NCBI GenBank assembly: GCA_900539715.1
Contig: UQDA01000012.1
Span: forward strand, 19,541 to 83,540
Direction of reading: 5' to 3'
Origin: an uncultured Lachnospiraceae bacterium
GTDB lineage: Bacteria; Bacillota; Clostridia; Lachnospirales; Lachnospiraceae
Length of the DNA: 64,000 bases
Below, one piece after another: positions 52,237 through 60,148 of this stretch. The notes beneath the pieces are model-generated. The model saw only the letters and a program-made list of their open reading frames with translations, had not been told where the DNA came from and did no database searches. The translations under genes and the position numbers were made by a program. Positions within the stretch are counted from its first letter, which is position 1. Every line of letters begins with the position of its first letter.

Positions 52237-52455
52237 ATGTCGAAAGCAGATGTTATTGAAATCGAAGGTACGGTAGTGGAAAAGCTGCCTAACACCATGT
52301 TTCAGGTGGAACTGGAGAACGGTCACAGAGTTCTGGCCCATATCAGTGGTAAATTAAGACAGAACTTCATTCGTATCCTGCCCGGCGACAGAGTGACACT
52401 GGAGCTGTCTCCCTACGACTTGAGCAAGGGAAGGATTATCTGGAGAGATAAATAA
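52237..52455 (+). CDS. infA: Translation initiation factor IF-1
   Basis: This 72-residue OB-fold protein reads IEIEGTVVEKLPNTMFQVEL and ENGHRVLAHISGKLRQNFIR. It blocks the A site during initiation. Starts 3 bases after the KOW gene, with GGAGGT inside that gene's end. A terminator follows. Confidence 0.97.
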   Translation: MSKADVIEIEGTVVEKLPNTMFQVELENGHRVLAHISGKLRQNFIRILPGDRVTLELSPYDLSKGRIIWRDK

Positions 52456-52479
52456 GAAGTTGCAAAAGAGATAGAAAAA

Positions 52480-52521
52480 CAGACATCAAAGGCAAAAGCG
52501 CCTGCTGATGTCTGTTTTTTT
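52480..52521 (+). terminator. Terminator after infA
   Basis: CAGACATCA (52480-52488) pairs with TGATGTCTG (52506-52514), then eight T residues follow. An inner GGC/GCC pair extends the stem. It ends the S10-spc transcript. Confidence 0.93.
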
Positions 52522-52577
52522 TGAATACGAAATGAATATATGGACAGATAAAAGGGAATTCCGCACGAAATTTTGTT

Positions 52578-52606
52578 GTAAAAACTATTGCACAATAGAC
52601 ATTCGC
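52578..52606 (+). promoter_or_regulatory. Promoter of the alpha operon (rpmJ-rpsM-rpsK-rpsD-rpoA-rplQ)
   Basis: TTGCAC (52578-52583), a 17-base spacer and a perfect TATAAT (52601-52606). The leader of about 115 bases before rpmJ contains CCGCACGGTGCGG. Confidence 0.88.
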
Positions 52607-52729
52607 ATGCTATAATAGGTAACGGTCTTTTTGGAAGGAGGTCGGTCAGAAGGCCTTAAAAGTGCGTTCTGATCAGGATTCTTGCCGGATTCCGCACGGT
52701 GCGGAGGACGGTAGAAATGGAGGTTAAGA

Positions 52730-52843
52730 ATGAAAGTAAGAGCATCCGTAAAACCGATTTGCGAAAAGTGCAAAGTCATCAAGAGGAAAGGTTCTATCAG
52801 AATCATCTGCGAGAACCCCAAGCACAAACAGAGACAGGGTTGA
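52730..52843 (+). CDS. rpmJ: 50S ribosomal protein L36
   Basis: This 37-residue protein begins MKVRASVKPICEKCKVIKRK and ends HKQRQG. It has three cysteines (C11, C14, C27) and a histidine (H32), so it is the zinc-binding form. GGAGGTTAAGA precedes the ATG. It is the first gene of the alpha transcript. Confidence 0.95.
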   Translation: MKVRASVKPICEKCKVIKRKGSIRIICENPKHKQRQG

Positions 52844-53269
52844 TTCTTCTATATTATAAGGAAGAAACAGACTACCTTGTCGGCATTAAGACGGCTGGCA
52901 GCGGATTGTTACTAAGGTCCGCTTGAAAATAATTGAACGTAGAGAGCGCGAGTTCATTACGGGAGATTACTTTTTGATACCGAAAAGAGGCTTCCGCATG
53001 AGGGAGTCGGATACGTCTGTGTGATGAAGCATTTTGTGTAAAGCACACCGCGTCCGCATTGAGGTTTTGTGTCCGACAGGCCGGCGCACAAGCGCAGAGG
53101 CATTTGGTGCAGACACAGCGCCGAGATGAGAGAGTATCGGAAAGACCGGTTTACCGGTTGGGTACATGGTACCCCAGTCAATTAGTAACTATTATTTAGA
53201 ACAGCACGGAGAATACCGTGCCCAAAGTGTGCGGCATGCCAAGCGCACACCAGAATGGAGGAAATGTAA
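52844..53269 (+). ncRNA. Long structured intercistronic RNA between rpmJ and rpsM
   Basis: This 426-base stretch has no convincing gene. Its last part holds several strong hairpins in a row: ACCGG-ttta-CCGGT region (about 53145-53158), GGGTAC-atg-GTACCC (53160-53174), GCACGG-agaata-CCGTGC (53204-53221) and GTGTGCG with CGCACAC (53227-53250). Earlier, AGCGGA pairs with TCCGCT (about 52899-52923). The rpsM ribosome site follows directly. A ribosomal-protein operator or a processed small RNA is possible. Confidence 0.5.
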
Positions 53270-53638
53270 ATGGCTCGTATTGCAGGTATTGACTTACCCA
53301 GAGAAAAGCGTGTTGAGATCGGCCTGACCTACATTTACGGTATCGGCAGACCCAGCGCAACAAAGATTTTGGCTCAGGCAGGCGTTAATCCCGACACTCG
53401 CTGCAGAGACTTAACAGATGATGAAGTTAAGAAGCTGAGCGAAGTTATCGATGAGACAATGACTGTAGAAGGTGATCTGAGAAGAGAAATCGCCCTGAAC
53501 ATCAAGAGACTGCAGGAAATCGGCTGCTACAGAGGCATCCGTCATCGTAAAGGTCTTCCTGTTCGTGGTCAGAAGACAAAGACCAACGCAAGAACAAGAA
53601 AAGGCCCTAGAAGAACTGTTGCAAACAAGAAAAAATAA
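53270..53638 (+). CDS. rpsM: 30S ribosomal protein S13
   Basis: This 122-residue protein begins MARIAGIDLPREKRVEIGLT and ends TNARTRKGPRRTVANKKK, contacting the P-site tRNA and the subunit bridge. GGAGGAAAT precedes the ATG. Confidence 0.97.
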   Translation: MARIAGIDLPREKRVEIGLTYIYGIGRPSATKILAQAGVNPDTRCRDLTDDEVKKLSEVIDETMTVEGDLRREIALNIKRLQEIGCYRGIRHRKGLPVRGQKTKTNARTRKGPRRTVANKKK

Positions 53639-53668
53639 TTGATTAATTGGAAAGTAGGTTAGTTTAAC

Positions 53669-54067
53669 ATGGCAAACAAAAAAGTTACCAAAAAAGTGAC
53701 AAAAAAGCGTGTCAAGAAAAACGTTGAACATGGACAGGCACACATTCAGTCTTCTTTCAACAACACAATCGTTACGTTGACAGATGCTGAAGGTAATGCT
53801 TTAAGCTGGGCTTCCGCCGGCGGTCTTGGATTTAAGGGTTCAAGGAAATCTACTCCGTATGCAGCGCAGATGGCTGCAGAAACAGCTACAAAGGCAGCTT
53901 TAATCCACGGATTAAAGACAGTAGATGTTTTTGTTAAAGGACCGGGTTCAGGCCGTGAGGCTGCAATCCGCGCGCTGTCCGCATGCGGTCTGGATGTAGT
54001 TAGCATCAAGGATGTTACTCCTGTTCCGCACAACGGCTGCCGCCCGCCTAAGCGTCGCCGCGTTTAA
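53669..54067 (+). CDS. rpsK: 30S ribosomal protein S11
   Basis: This 132-residue protein has GQAHIQSSFNNTIVTLTDAE and ends VTPVPHNGCRPPKRRRV. The N terminus is a lysine-rich run (MANKKVTKKVTKKRVKK). Confidence 0.97.
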   Translation: MANKKVTKKVTKKRVKKNVEHGQAHIQSSFNNTIVTLTDAEGNALSWASAGGLGFKGSRKSTPYAAQMAAETATKAALIHGLKTVDVFVKGPGSGREAAIRALSACGLDVVSIKDVTPVPHNGCRPPKRRRV

Positions 54068-54173
54068 TCAGCGCATAATTGATTTTTCGGAAGTAAAATT
54101 GTTGGATGAAGACATCGCGGCTGCCTGAGGGCAGCCGTGGCATGCTGTAAACAATCATTGGAGGATTAGAAAA

Positions 54174-54764
54174 ATGGCAGTAAACAGAGTCCCTGTTTTA
54201 AAAAGATGCAGAGCACTTGGCTTAGAGCCCGCATACCTGGGCTACGATAAGAAGTCTAACAGAACCGCAAGAGCAGGCAAGAAGATGAGCGAGTACGGCC
54301 TGCAGCTGCGCGAGAAGCAGAAAGCAAAATTCATCTACGGCGTTCTGGAGAAGCCTTTCCGTAACTACTACAAGAAAGCCGACAGAATGAAAGGCATGAC
54401 TGGTGAAAACCTGATGACCATGCTGGAGGCAAGACTGGACAGCGTTGTTTTCCGTATGGGCTTCGCAAGAACAAGAAGAGAAGCAAGACAGGTTGTTGGT
54501 CATAAGCACATCCTTGTAAACGGTAAGTGCATAAACATTCCTTCCTATCAGGTAAAAGCCGGTGATGTGATCGAAGTGAAGGAAAGCGCTAAGACCATGC
54601 AGAGATATAAGGACATCCTTGAGGTAACTGCAGGCAGACTTACTCCTGAATGGATGGATGTTGAGAAAGAAGCTTTCAAAGGAACTGTAAAGCAGCTTCC
54701 TACCCGTGAAATGATCGACGTTCCGGTAAATGAAATGCTTATCGTCGAGTTGTACTCCAAATAA
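54174..54764 (+). CDS. rpsD: 30S ribosomal protein S4
   Basis: This is a 196-residue S4 of the zinc-free kind, since the N-terminal cysteine cluster is absent. The S4 RNA-binding domain is MLEARLDSVVFRMGFARTRR and HILVNGKCINIPSYQV. In Firmicutes S4 can repress its own mRNA. The 106-base gap before it carries one strong GC-rich hairpin (CGGCTGCC-tgag-GGCAGCCG). Confidence 0.96.
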   Translation: MAVNRVPVLKRCRALGLEPAYLGYDKKSNRTARAGKKMSEYGLQLREKQKAKFIYGVLEKPFRNYYKKADRMKGMTGENLMTMLEARLDSVVFRMGFARTRREARQVVGHKHILVNGKCINIPSYQVKAGDVIEVKESAKTMQRYKDILEVTAGRLTPEWMDVEKEAFKGTVKQLPTREMIDVPVNEMLIVELYSK

Positions 54765-54811
54765 TTAGTTGACTGTCCATCTCAGATTGTTCGTAAAGGA
54801 GGGTATTTGCA

Positions 54812-55771
54812 GTGTTTGAATTTGAAAGACCCAATATTGAGGTTGCCGAGATTTCCGAAGATAAGAAGTATGGCAAGTTCGTGGTTGAGCCTCTGGAAAG
54901 AGGATATGGAATTACCCTGGGCAATTCGCTGAGAAGAATCATGTTATCTTCCTTACCCGGCGCAGCAGTCAGCCAGGTGAAAATCGAAGGCGTGCTGCAC
55001 GAGTTCAGCTCCATTCCCGGAGTGAAGGAAGACGTGACTGAAATTATTATGAATATCAAGAGTCTTGCGATCAAGAACAGCAGCGAGACAAACGAGCCCA
55101 AGACCGCATATATCGAGTTTGAGGGCGAGGGCGTAGTACACGCTTCTGATATTCAGGCAGACCAGGATATCGAAATCCTGAATCCGGACCTTGTTATCGC
55201 TACGTTGAGTGGTGGCAAGGACTGCAAGCTTTACATGGAGCTGACCATCACCAAGGGCAGAGGTTATGTGAGCGCTGATAAGAATAAGAGTGATGAGCTG
55301 CCTATTGGCGTAATCGCTGTGGATTCTATCTACACTCCCGTTGAGCGAGTGAACATGACAGTGCAGAATACCCGTGTCGGTCAGGTGACGGACTACGATA
55401 AGCTTACACTGGATGTATATACCAACGGAACGCTTGCTCCGGATGAGGCTGTCAGCCTTGCTGCAAAGGTACTCAGCGAGCATTTAAGCCTGTTCATCGA
55501 TCTTTCCGAGAATGCCAAGACCGCAGAGGTTATGGTAGAGAAGGAAAACGATGAAAAGGAAAAGGTTCTGGAGATGAGCATTGATGAGCTTGAACTTTCT
55601 GTTCGTTCCTTTAACTGCTTAAAGCGTGCGGGAATCAATACAGTGGAAGAACTCATCAATAAGACTCCGGAAGATATGATGAAGGTTCGTAATCTGGGCC
55701 GGAAATCCCTTGAGGAGGTTCAGGCAAAGATAAGCGAGCTCGGATTCCACTTCAGACCGAGTGAAGAGTAA
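54812..55771 (+). CDS. rpoA: DNA-directed RNA polymerase subunit alpha
   Basis: This 319-residue protein starts at GTG (54812) behind AAAGGAGGG. The N-terminal dimerization domain has ERGYGITLGNSLRRIMLSSL. The C-terminal DNA-binding domain has IDELELSVRSFNCLKRAGIN and LGRKSLEEVQAKISELG, with the usual UP-element residues. It assembles with the beta and beta' subunits coded at 17-25 kb. Confidence 0.97.
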   Translation: MFEFERPNIEVAEISEDKKYGKFVVEPLERGYGITLGNSLRRIMLSSLPGAAVSQVKIEGVLHEFSSIPGVKEDVTEIIMNIKSLAIKNSSETNEPKTAYIEFEGEGVVHASDIQADQDIEILNPDLVIATLSGGKDCKLYMELTITKGRGYVSADKNKSDELPIGVIAVDSIYTPVERVNMTVQNTRVGQVTDYDKLTLDVYTNGTLAPDEAVSLAAKVLSEHLSLFIDLSENAKTAEVMVEKENDEKEKVLEMSIDELELSVRSFNCLKRAGINTVEELINKTPEDMMKVRNLGRKSLEEVQAKISELGFHFRPSEE

Positions 55772-55979
55772 ACTGCTTCTCATTCCGGCGAGGAATGAGA
55801 AGTTTCTCGTGAGGTTGCGAAGTGATTTCCCGCAGTGGTAAGTCCAAAAGGCGCGGAGCGGGACGCAGGATATTTTCGGAAGAGGATATCCTGCAGACAT
55901 GATTGGCGTAAACAAGCATTCAGCGAGTAAGACCAAAAGGCGTCGCAGGATGTACCAAGAATGAAAGGAATTTAAAACA
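55772..55979 (+). promoter_or_regulatory. Structured rpoA-rplQ intercistronic region with direct repeats
   Basis: Hairpins CTTCTCATTCC-ggcga-GGAATGAGAAG (55776-55802) and GCAGGATAT with ATATCCTGC (55865-55894). A 16-base direct repeat GTAAGTCCAAAAGGCG (55838-55853) and GTAAGACCAAAAGGCG (55927-55942) differs at one base, and each copy is followed within about 16 bases by a CGCAGGAT. It may be an L17 feedback site. Confidence 0.5.
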
Positions 55980-56516
55980 ATGGCAAAGTATAGAAAATTA
56001 GGCAGAACATCCAGCCAGAGAAAGGCTCTGTTAAGAAGCCAGGTAACAAGCCTGCTTTACAGAGGCAAGATCGTTACCACAGAGGCAAAGGCGAAGGAAA
56101 TCCGCAAGATTGCTGAAGGCATCATCGCTATGGGCATCAAAGAGAAGGATAACTTCGAGACTGTTACTGTAACTGCTAAGGTTGCCCGCAAGGACAAAGA
56201 CGGCAAGAGAGTAAAAGAAGTGGTAGACGGCAAGAAAGTTACCGTTTATGATGAAGTTGAAAAGGAAATCAAGAAAGATATGCCTTCCAGACTTCATGTA
56301 AGACGCCAGATGCTGAAGGTTCTGTACCCTGTTACTGAAGTTCCTACCGCAGCAGCAGGCAAGAAGAAAAACACCAAGAAGGTTGACATGGTTGCTAAAA
56401 TCTTTGATGAGATAGCACCCAAGTATGCAGACCGTAAGGGTGGTTACACAAGAATTATCAAGATTGGTCAGCGTAAGGGCGACGGCGCTATGGAAGTTGT
56501 TCTGGAGCTTATCTAA
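55980..56516 (+). CDS. rplQ: 50S ribosomal protein L17, with internal extension
   Basis: This is a 178-residue protein. The N-terminal half is standard (YRKLGRTSSQRKALLRSQVT), and the end DRKGGYTRIIKIGQRKGDGA is the normal L17 C terminus. Between them lies an extra lysine-rich region of about 55 residues that is absent from the 120-130-residue L17 of E. coli and Bacillus. It is in frame and has no stop, so this is an insertion, not a frameshift. L17 sits by the tunnel exit. Confidence 0.95.
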   Translation: MAKYRKLGRTSSQRKALLRSQVTSLLYRGKIVTTEAKAKEIRKIAEGIIAMGIKEKDNFETVTVTAKVARKDKDGKRVKEVVDGKKVTVYDEVEKEIKKDMPSRLHVRRQMLKVLYPVTEVPTAAAGKKKNTKKVDMVAKIFDEIAPKYADRKGGYTRIIKIGQRKGDGAMEVVLELI

Positions 56517-56545
56517 TCTGTATCGGACGATATAAAATAGTGTGT

Positions 56546-56594
56546 AAAAAGCCGGACCGGCGGAGGAATGAACCTCTGTCCGGTCCGGTTTTTG
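56546..56594 (+). terminator. Terminator of the alpha operon
   Basis: GCCGGACCGG continued by CGGAGG, loop AATGAA, CCTCTG, then TCCGGTCCGG and five T residues. The long GC-rich stem is nearly perfect. Confidence 0.93.
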
Positions 56595-56615
56595 ATGACT
56601 GGCTTTATATAGTCA

Positions 56616-56644
56616 TTGCAAGTCTCAAAACGCTGATGTATAAT
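56616..56644 (+). promoter_or_regulatory. Promoter of the MATE transporter gene
   Basis: TTGCAA (56616-56621), a 17-base spacer and a perfect TATAAT (56639-56644). Confidence 0.82.
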
Positions 56645-56698
56645 TGACCTGTTTTTATGCAGATATCTGTTTGCAGAGAAGTTTTGAGGGAGAAAAAA

Positions 56699-58075
56699 AT
56701 GAAAAAGAAAACAAATGATTTTGGGAACGATCCGGTACCATCTCTGGTATTGAAGATTTCCATCCCATTCATGTTCGCACAGTTTGTGAATGTGCTTTAC
56801 AGTATCGTAGACCGTATCTATATCGGAAACATTCCGGAGATCGGAGACGTTTCACTGGCAGGGGCAGGTATCTGTGCGCCCATCATAACGCTGCTGTCAT
56901 CTTTTGCGACGCTGATAGGTATCGGCGGATCGGTGCTGTTTTCCATGCGCCTTGGGGCAGGAGATAAGGAACGGGCAAAAAAGCTGTTGGGAACGAGTTT
57001 TTCCATGCTGGTGCTGTTTTCGGCTGTGCTGACGCTGTTATTCCTTATGATAAAAGGGCCGCTGCTGCACTGGTTCGGCGCGAGTGAGACTACATTCCCG
57101 TATGCGGATACATATATGACGATTTATACATTGGGAACATTTTTCGCACTGCTTTCGATGGGAATGAACTATTTCATAACGGCGCAGGGGTATCCGGGAC
57201 TCGGTATGGCGACTACGCTGATAGGAGCGGTAGTGAATATCATCCTCGACCCGGTATTTATCTTCCTGTTCCATATGGATATCGCCGGAGCGGCGCTCGC
57301 AACGGTTCTGGCACAGCTTTCGTCGTGTATTTTTGTATTGTTTACTTTGAAGCGGAAAAAAATGCCTGTCGAGTTAAGATTCATAAAACCGGAAAAATCG
57401 CTTGCATGGCGTATTTTAAAAATGGGATTTTCCCCGTTTCTGATACTTGCAACAGACAGCGTTGTCATCATCGCGCTGAATGCAGTGCTGCAGCATTTCG
57501 GAGGACCGGAATATGGAGATACGCTTATCACCTGCGCAACGATCGTGCAGAGCTATATGCTGCTGATCACTTCGCCGATGCTTGGTATTACGGGCGGATC
57601 ACAGCCGTTGATAAGCTTTAACCTCGGGGCGGGAAAGGTGGAACGTATCCGAAAGATAGTGTTCTGCGTATTGATGCTCTGTATTGGCTTTACCACATTT
57701 ATGTTCGGTGTATCGCGTATCGTACCGCAGTATTTTGTCAAGATATTTACGGATAATCCGGAATACATGCAGCTTTCCGTATGGGGTATCAAGGTGTTCA
57801 CGCTGGGTATTGTTCCGCTCAGCTTCCAGTATGTTTTTGTGGACGCCCTGACCGCCATGAGCATGACGCGGCTCTCCCTGTCGCTGTCGCTGTTTCGGAA
57901 AACGACCTATTTTCTCGCAACATGCATTATTCCTGTATTTTTTGCCGCGAAAATGGCGTTTTATGCAGAGCCTATCGCAGACGGACTGGCGTTTATTACG
58001 TCCAGCACAGCGTTCTTTATCATTTATAAAAAGTACCTGAAGGGGAAAGGGCATCTGGAGCAGATGCAGATATGA
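56699..58075 (+). CDS. MATE-family efflux transporter
   Basis: This 458-residue protein has about twelve membrane segments. The N-terminal PVPSLVLKISIPFMFAQFVNVLY and YIGNIPEIGDVSLAGAGICAPI match the MatE domain, and a second copy starts near residue 240 (WRILKMGFSPFLILATDSV). The loop LGAGDKERAKKLLGTSF is also typical. Substrates may be drugs or metabolites, driven by Na+ or H+. ATG 56699 with GAGGGAG is preferred to an in-frame start 14 codons earlier. It is transcribed alone. Confidence 0.93.
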   Translation: MKKKTNDFGNDPVPSLVLKISIPFMFAQFVNVLYSIVDRIYIGNIPEIGDVSLAGAGICAPIITLLSSFATLIGIGGSVLFSMRLGAGDKERAKKLLGTSFSMLVLFSAVLTLLFLMIKGPLLHWFGASETTFPYADTYMTIYTLGTFFALLSMGMNYFITAQGYPGLGMATTLIGAVVNIILDPVFIFLFHMDIAGAALATVLAQLSSCIFVLFTLKRKKMPVELRFIKPEKSLAWRILKMGFSPFLILATDSVVIIALNAVLQHFGGPEYGDTLITCATIVQSYMLLITSPMLGITGGSQPLISFNLGAGKVERIRKIVFCVLMLCIGFTTFMFGVSRIVPQYFVKIFTDNPEYMQLSVWGIKVFTLGIVPLSFQYVFVDALTAMSMTRLSLSLSLFRKTTYFLATCIIPVFFAAKMAFYAEPIADGLAFITSSTAFFIIYKKYLKGKGHLEQMQI

Positions 58076-58084
58076 GCCTTGGAC

Positions 58085-58119
58085 AGGGCTGCCGGCAGAG
58101 TGTGCGGCAGCCCTTTTTT
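58085..58119 (+). terminator. Terminator after the MATE gene
   Basis: AGGGCTGCCG (58085-58094) pairs with CGGCAGCCCT and is followed by six T residues. Confidence 0.92.
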
Positions 58120-58216
58120 ATTCGATAGGAAAGTTCCTTTCCTATCGAATAAAAAAACACGATTATGCGCACTCGCGCGCGGCGCGGGTGTGCACTAAAG
58201 CGCACACTTTTTTTAT
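58120..58216 (-). repeat. Dispersed palindromic intergenic repeat, copy B
   Basis: A perfect 14-base palindrome arm ATTCGATAGGAAAG / CTTTCCTATCGAAT (58120-58150) is followed by a GC-rich segment that can itself fold (GTGCGC and GCGCAC arms). Read on the minus strand it begins GTGTGCGC, has a 33-base insert, then continues ATAATCGTGTTTTT into the palindrome. Copy A at 15967-16029 has the same parts without the insert. It lies between convergent genes and may aid termination. Confidence 0.68.
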
Positions 58217-58220
58217 AGAG

Positions 58221-58979
58221 TCATTTCATTTGACGGCGGATTTCGGCTTCGTGTTTCTGACAGAACAGGAAGCCTTTTTTCATAAATTCTTTTATGTCAT
58301 TCTGACGGTACATTTCATATAGAATCTCCAAAACGGGTTTTCCGCCGATATCCATATGATAGAAATATTCATATACGCAGCCGTCTTCAAAGTAGGGGTT
58401 GATCGTTGAAAGCCGCTTGTCGCGCATGATAGGTTCTACCGCCATTTCGCTGAAAATCCATTTTAAAGAAGGAGTTTCATATTCTGAAAAATCATCCTGA
58501 AAAAGTTGATTCCATATGTGAAACCAGAAAAAGTGTATCATCTCGTGCAGGCTCATGCCAAGGGCGCCGCGCTCCGAGTTCAGATAAAAGATATCAAAGG
58601 AGCGTGATTCCAGATAGCGCGGGCAGGTTGGATTTAAGGTGATATTGGCGGTCAAATCGTTGAACAGCCCGCGGGAATCTACCTGAAATGCATCTGAAAA
58701 GCCGTCTTCTATCTGCGGCTTATATTTCAGCCAGTGGGAGGCATAAAATCCGAGCTTGTCGCAGATGTCGGGCTTTGCCGCATCATAGATATGCTGGAGC
58801 TTTTGACGGAGGTAGAGAAAACGGGAGGAAGCGTCCAACCGTTCATATTCTGTCCGGTCTATCTGGGGATAAAAATGAAACAGCGAGTCTTTCCACCAGT
58901 CGCTCAAGTCAGACTGCTGAAATTCTGTAATGATGTCCAGGCTGTAATCCAGTCCCGGGTCGCAAAAGTGAAGTTCCAT
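58221..58979 (-). CDS. Uncharacterized protein with HExxH metallopeptidase motif
   Basis: This 252-residue soluble protein has the zinc motif HEMIH at residues 145-149. WIFSEMAVE follows at 174-182, a spacing and shape that fit the third ligand region of clan MA gluzincins (W..E..A...E). No signal peptide or membrane segment was seen, so it would act in the cytoplasm. I cannot name a family. ATG 58979 behind AGGAGG is preferred to a GTG three codons earlier that overlaps that site. It is rich in aromatic residues. Confidence 0.75.
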   Translation of the reverse strand: MELHFCDPGLDYSLDIITEFQQSDLSDWWKDSLFHFYPQIDRTEYERLDASSRFLYLRQKLQHIYDAAKPDICDKLGFYASHWLKYKPQIEDGFSDAFQVDSRGLFNDLTANITLNPTCPRYLESRSFDIFYLNSERGALGMSLHEMIHFFWFHIWNQLFQDDFSEYETPSLKWIFSEMAVEPIMRDKRLSTINPYFEDGCVYEYFYHMDIGGKPVLEILYEMYRQNDIKEFMKKGFLFCQKHEAEIRRQMK

Positions 58980-59149
58980 ATAAAACACCTCCTGTCAGTC
59001 AGCGTTGTGTTTCTGTAAAAATAATATCATTCCGGGAGGGAAATTACAATGAGCGTGTGTAAGAGCAGCTTTTCCTTGCCATAAAACACGGGTGCTGTTA
59101 AAATGGAGAAAGATTCCGATTTTGATGTTTAAGAACAGGACAGGGAACA

Positions 59150-60022
59150 ATGAGCATTATAAAAACAGAGCATATGAGCTATGATTATATCCGGCATGAC
59201 GAGGAAGGCAACGTGGAGGGTACGCTCCGCGCGGTCGATGACGTAAGCCTTTCGGTGGAGCCGGGGCAGTTTATCGCGATACTGGGACACAACGGTTCCG
59301 GAAAATCCACGCTGGCGAAGCACTTAAATGCGCTGCTTTTGCCGACGGAGGGATGCGTCGTGGTGGACGGCATGGATACGTCGAAGGAAGAGAATACGTG
59401 GGAGGTCCGTCAGACCGCAGGCATGGTATTCCAAAATCCGGATAATCAGATCATCGGGCAGGTGGTCGAGGAGGATGTGGGATTCGGCCCTGAAAATATG
59501 GGAGTTCCTACAGATGAGATATGGGAGCGCGTTGAGGAGAGCCTGAAAGCGGTAGGGATGTATGAATATCGGAAATATTCTCCGAATAAGCTTTCCGGCG
59601 GACAAAAGCAGAGAGTTTCTATCGCAGGAGTGCTGGCGATGCATCCGAAATGCATCGTGCTGGACGAGCCTACGGCGATGCTCGACCCAAATGGCCGCAA
59701 AGAGGTGATACGGGCGGCGCGCGCTTTAAACGAAGTGGAAAATGTGACGATTATCCTTATCACACATTATATGGAAGAAGTCATCTATGCAGACAGGGTG
59801 TTCGTGATGGACGACGGAAAAGTGGTCATGCAGGGCACGCCCAGGGAAGTATTTTCTCAGGTGGAACATTTAAAGCGGCTGCGTTTGGATGTGCCGCAGG
59901 TCACGCTTTTGGCGTATGAGCTGCAAAAAAGCGGACTGCCCCTGCCGGATGGGATTTTGACGGCGGATGAGCTCCGGGACGGGCTGAAAAAGCTTCGGAA
60001 TGGAGAAAAGTGTGAAAAATAA
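59150..60022 (+). CDS. ecfA1: ECF transporter ATPase subunit A1
   Basis: This 290-residue ABC ATPase has the Walker A GHNGSGKST at residues 46-54, the Q-loop FQNPDNQ, the signature LSGGQ at 148-152 and Walker B IVLDEP at about 169-174. The FQNPDNQ sequence marks EcfA1-type cobalt/vitamin transporter ATPases. It pairs with EcfA2 and EcfT downstream to energize several S components, probably including QueT at 8.9 kb. Confidence 0.95.
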   Translation: MSIIKTEHMSYDYIRHDEEGNVEGTLRAVDDVSLSVEPGQFIAILGHNGSGKSTLAKHLNALLLPTEGCVVVDGMDTSKEENTWEVRQTAGMVFQNPDNQIIGQVVEEDVGFGPENMGVPTDEIWERVEESLKAVGMYEYRKYSPNKLSGGQKQRVSIAGVLAMHPKCIVLDEPTAMLDPNGRKEVIRAARALNEVENVTIILITHYMEEVIYADRVFVMDDGKVVMQGTPREVFSQVEHLKRLRLDVPQVTLLAYELQKSGLPLPDGILTADELRDGLKKLRNGEKCEK

Positions 60023-60148
60023 GCCTGATAGGTTATTTTCACATGTCTGTTTGTGCCGGAGCGTCACAAATAGACATGATGGCAGAAGAGAAATCGCCTT
60101 CGCGCTTTTTCTTCGCCCCGTCGCTTACGCTCCGGAATGGAGAAGAAG

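Noticed and set aside
52699..52926. A 75-codon frame overlapping rpmJ in another frame
   Set aside because: rpmJ (L36) is unmistakable in the other frame and has the better ribosome site.
55980..56516. Frameshift or gene fusion in rplQ
   Set aside because: Both ends are normal L17 in one frame, and the extra part is an in-frame insertion.
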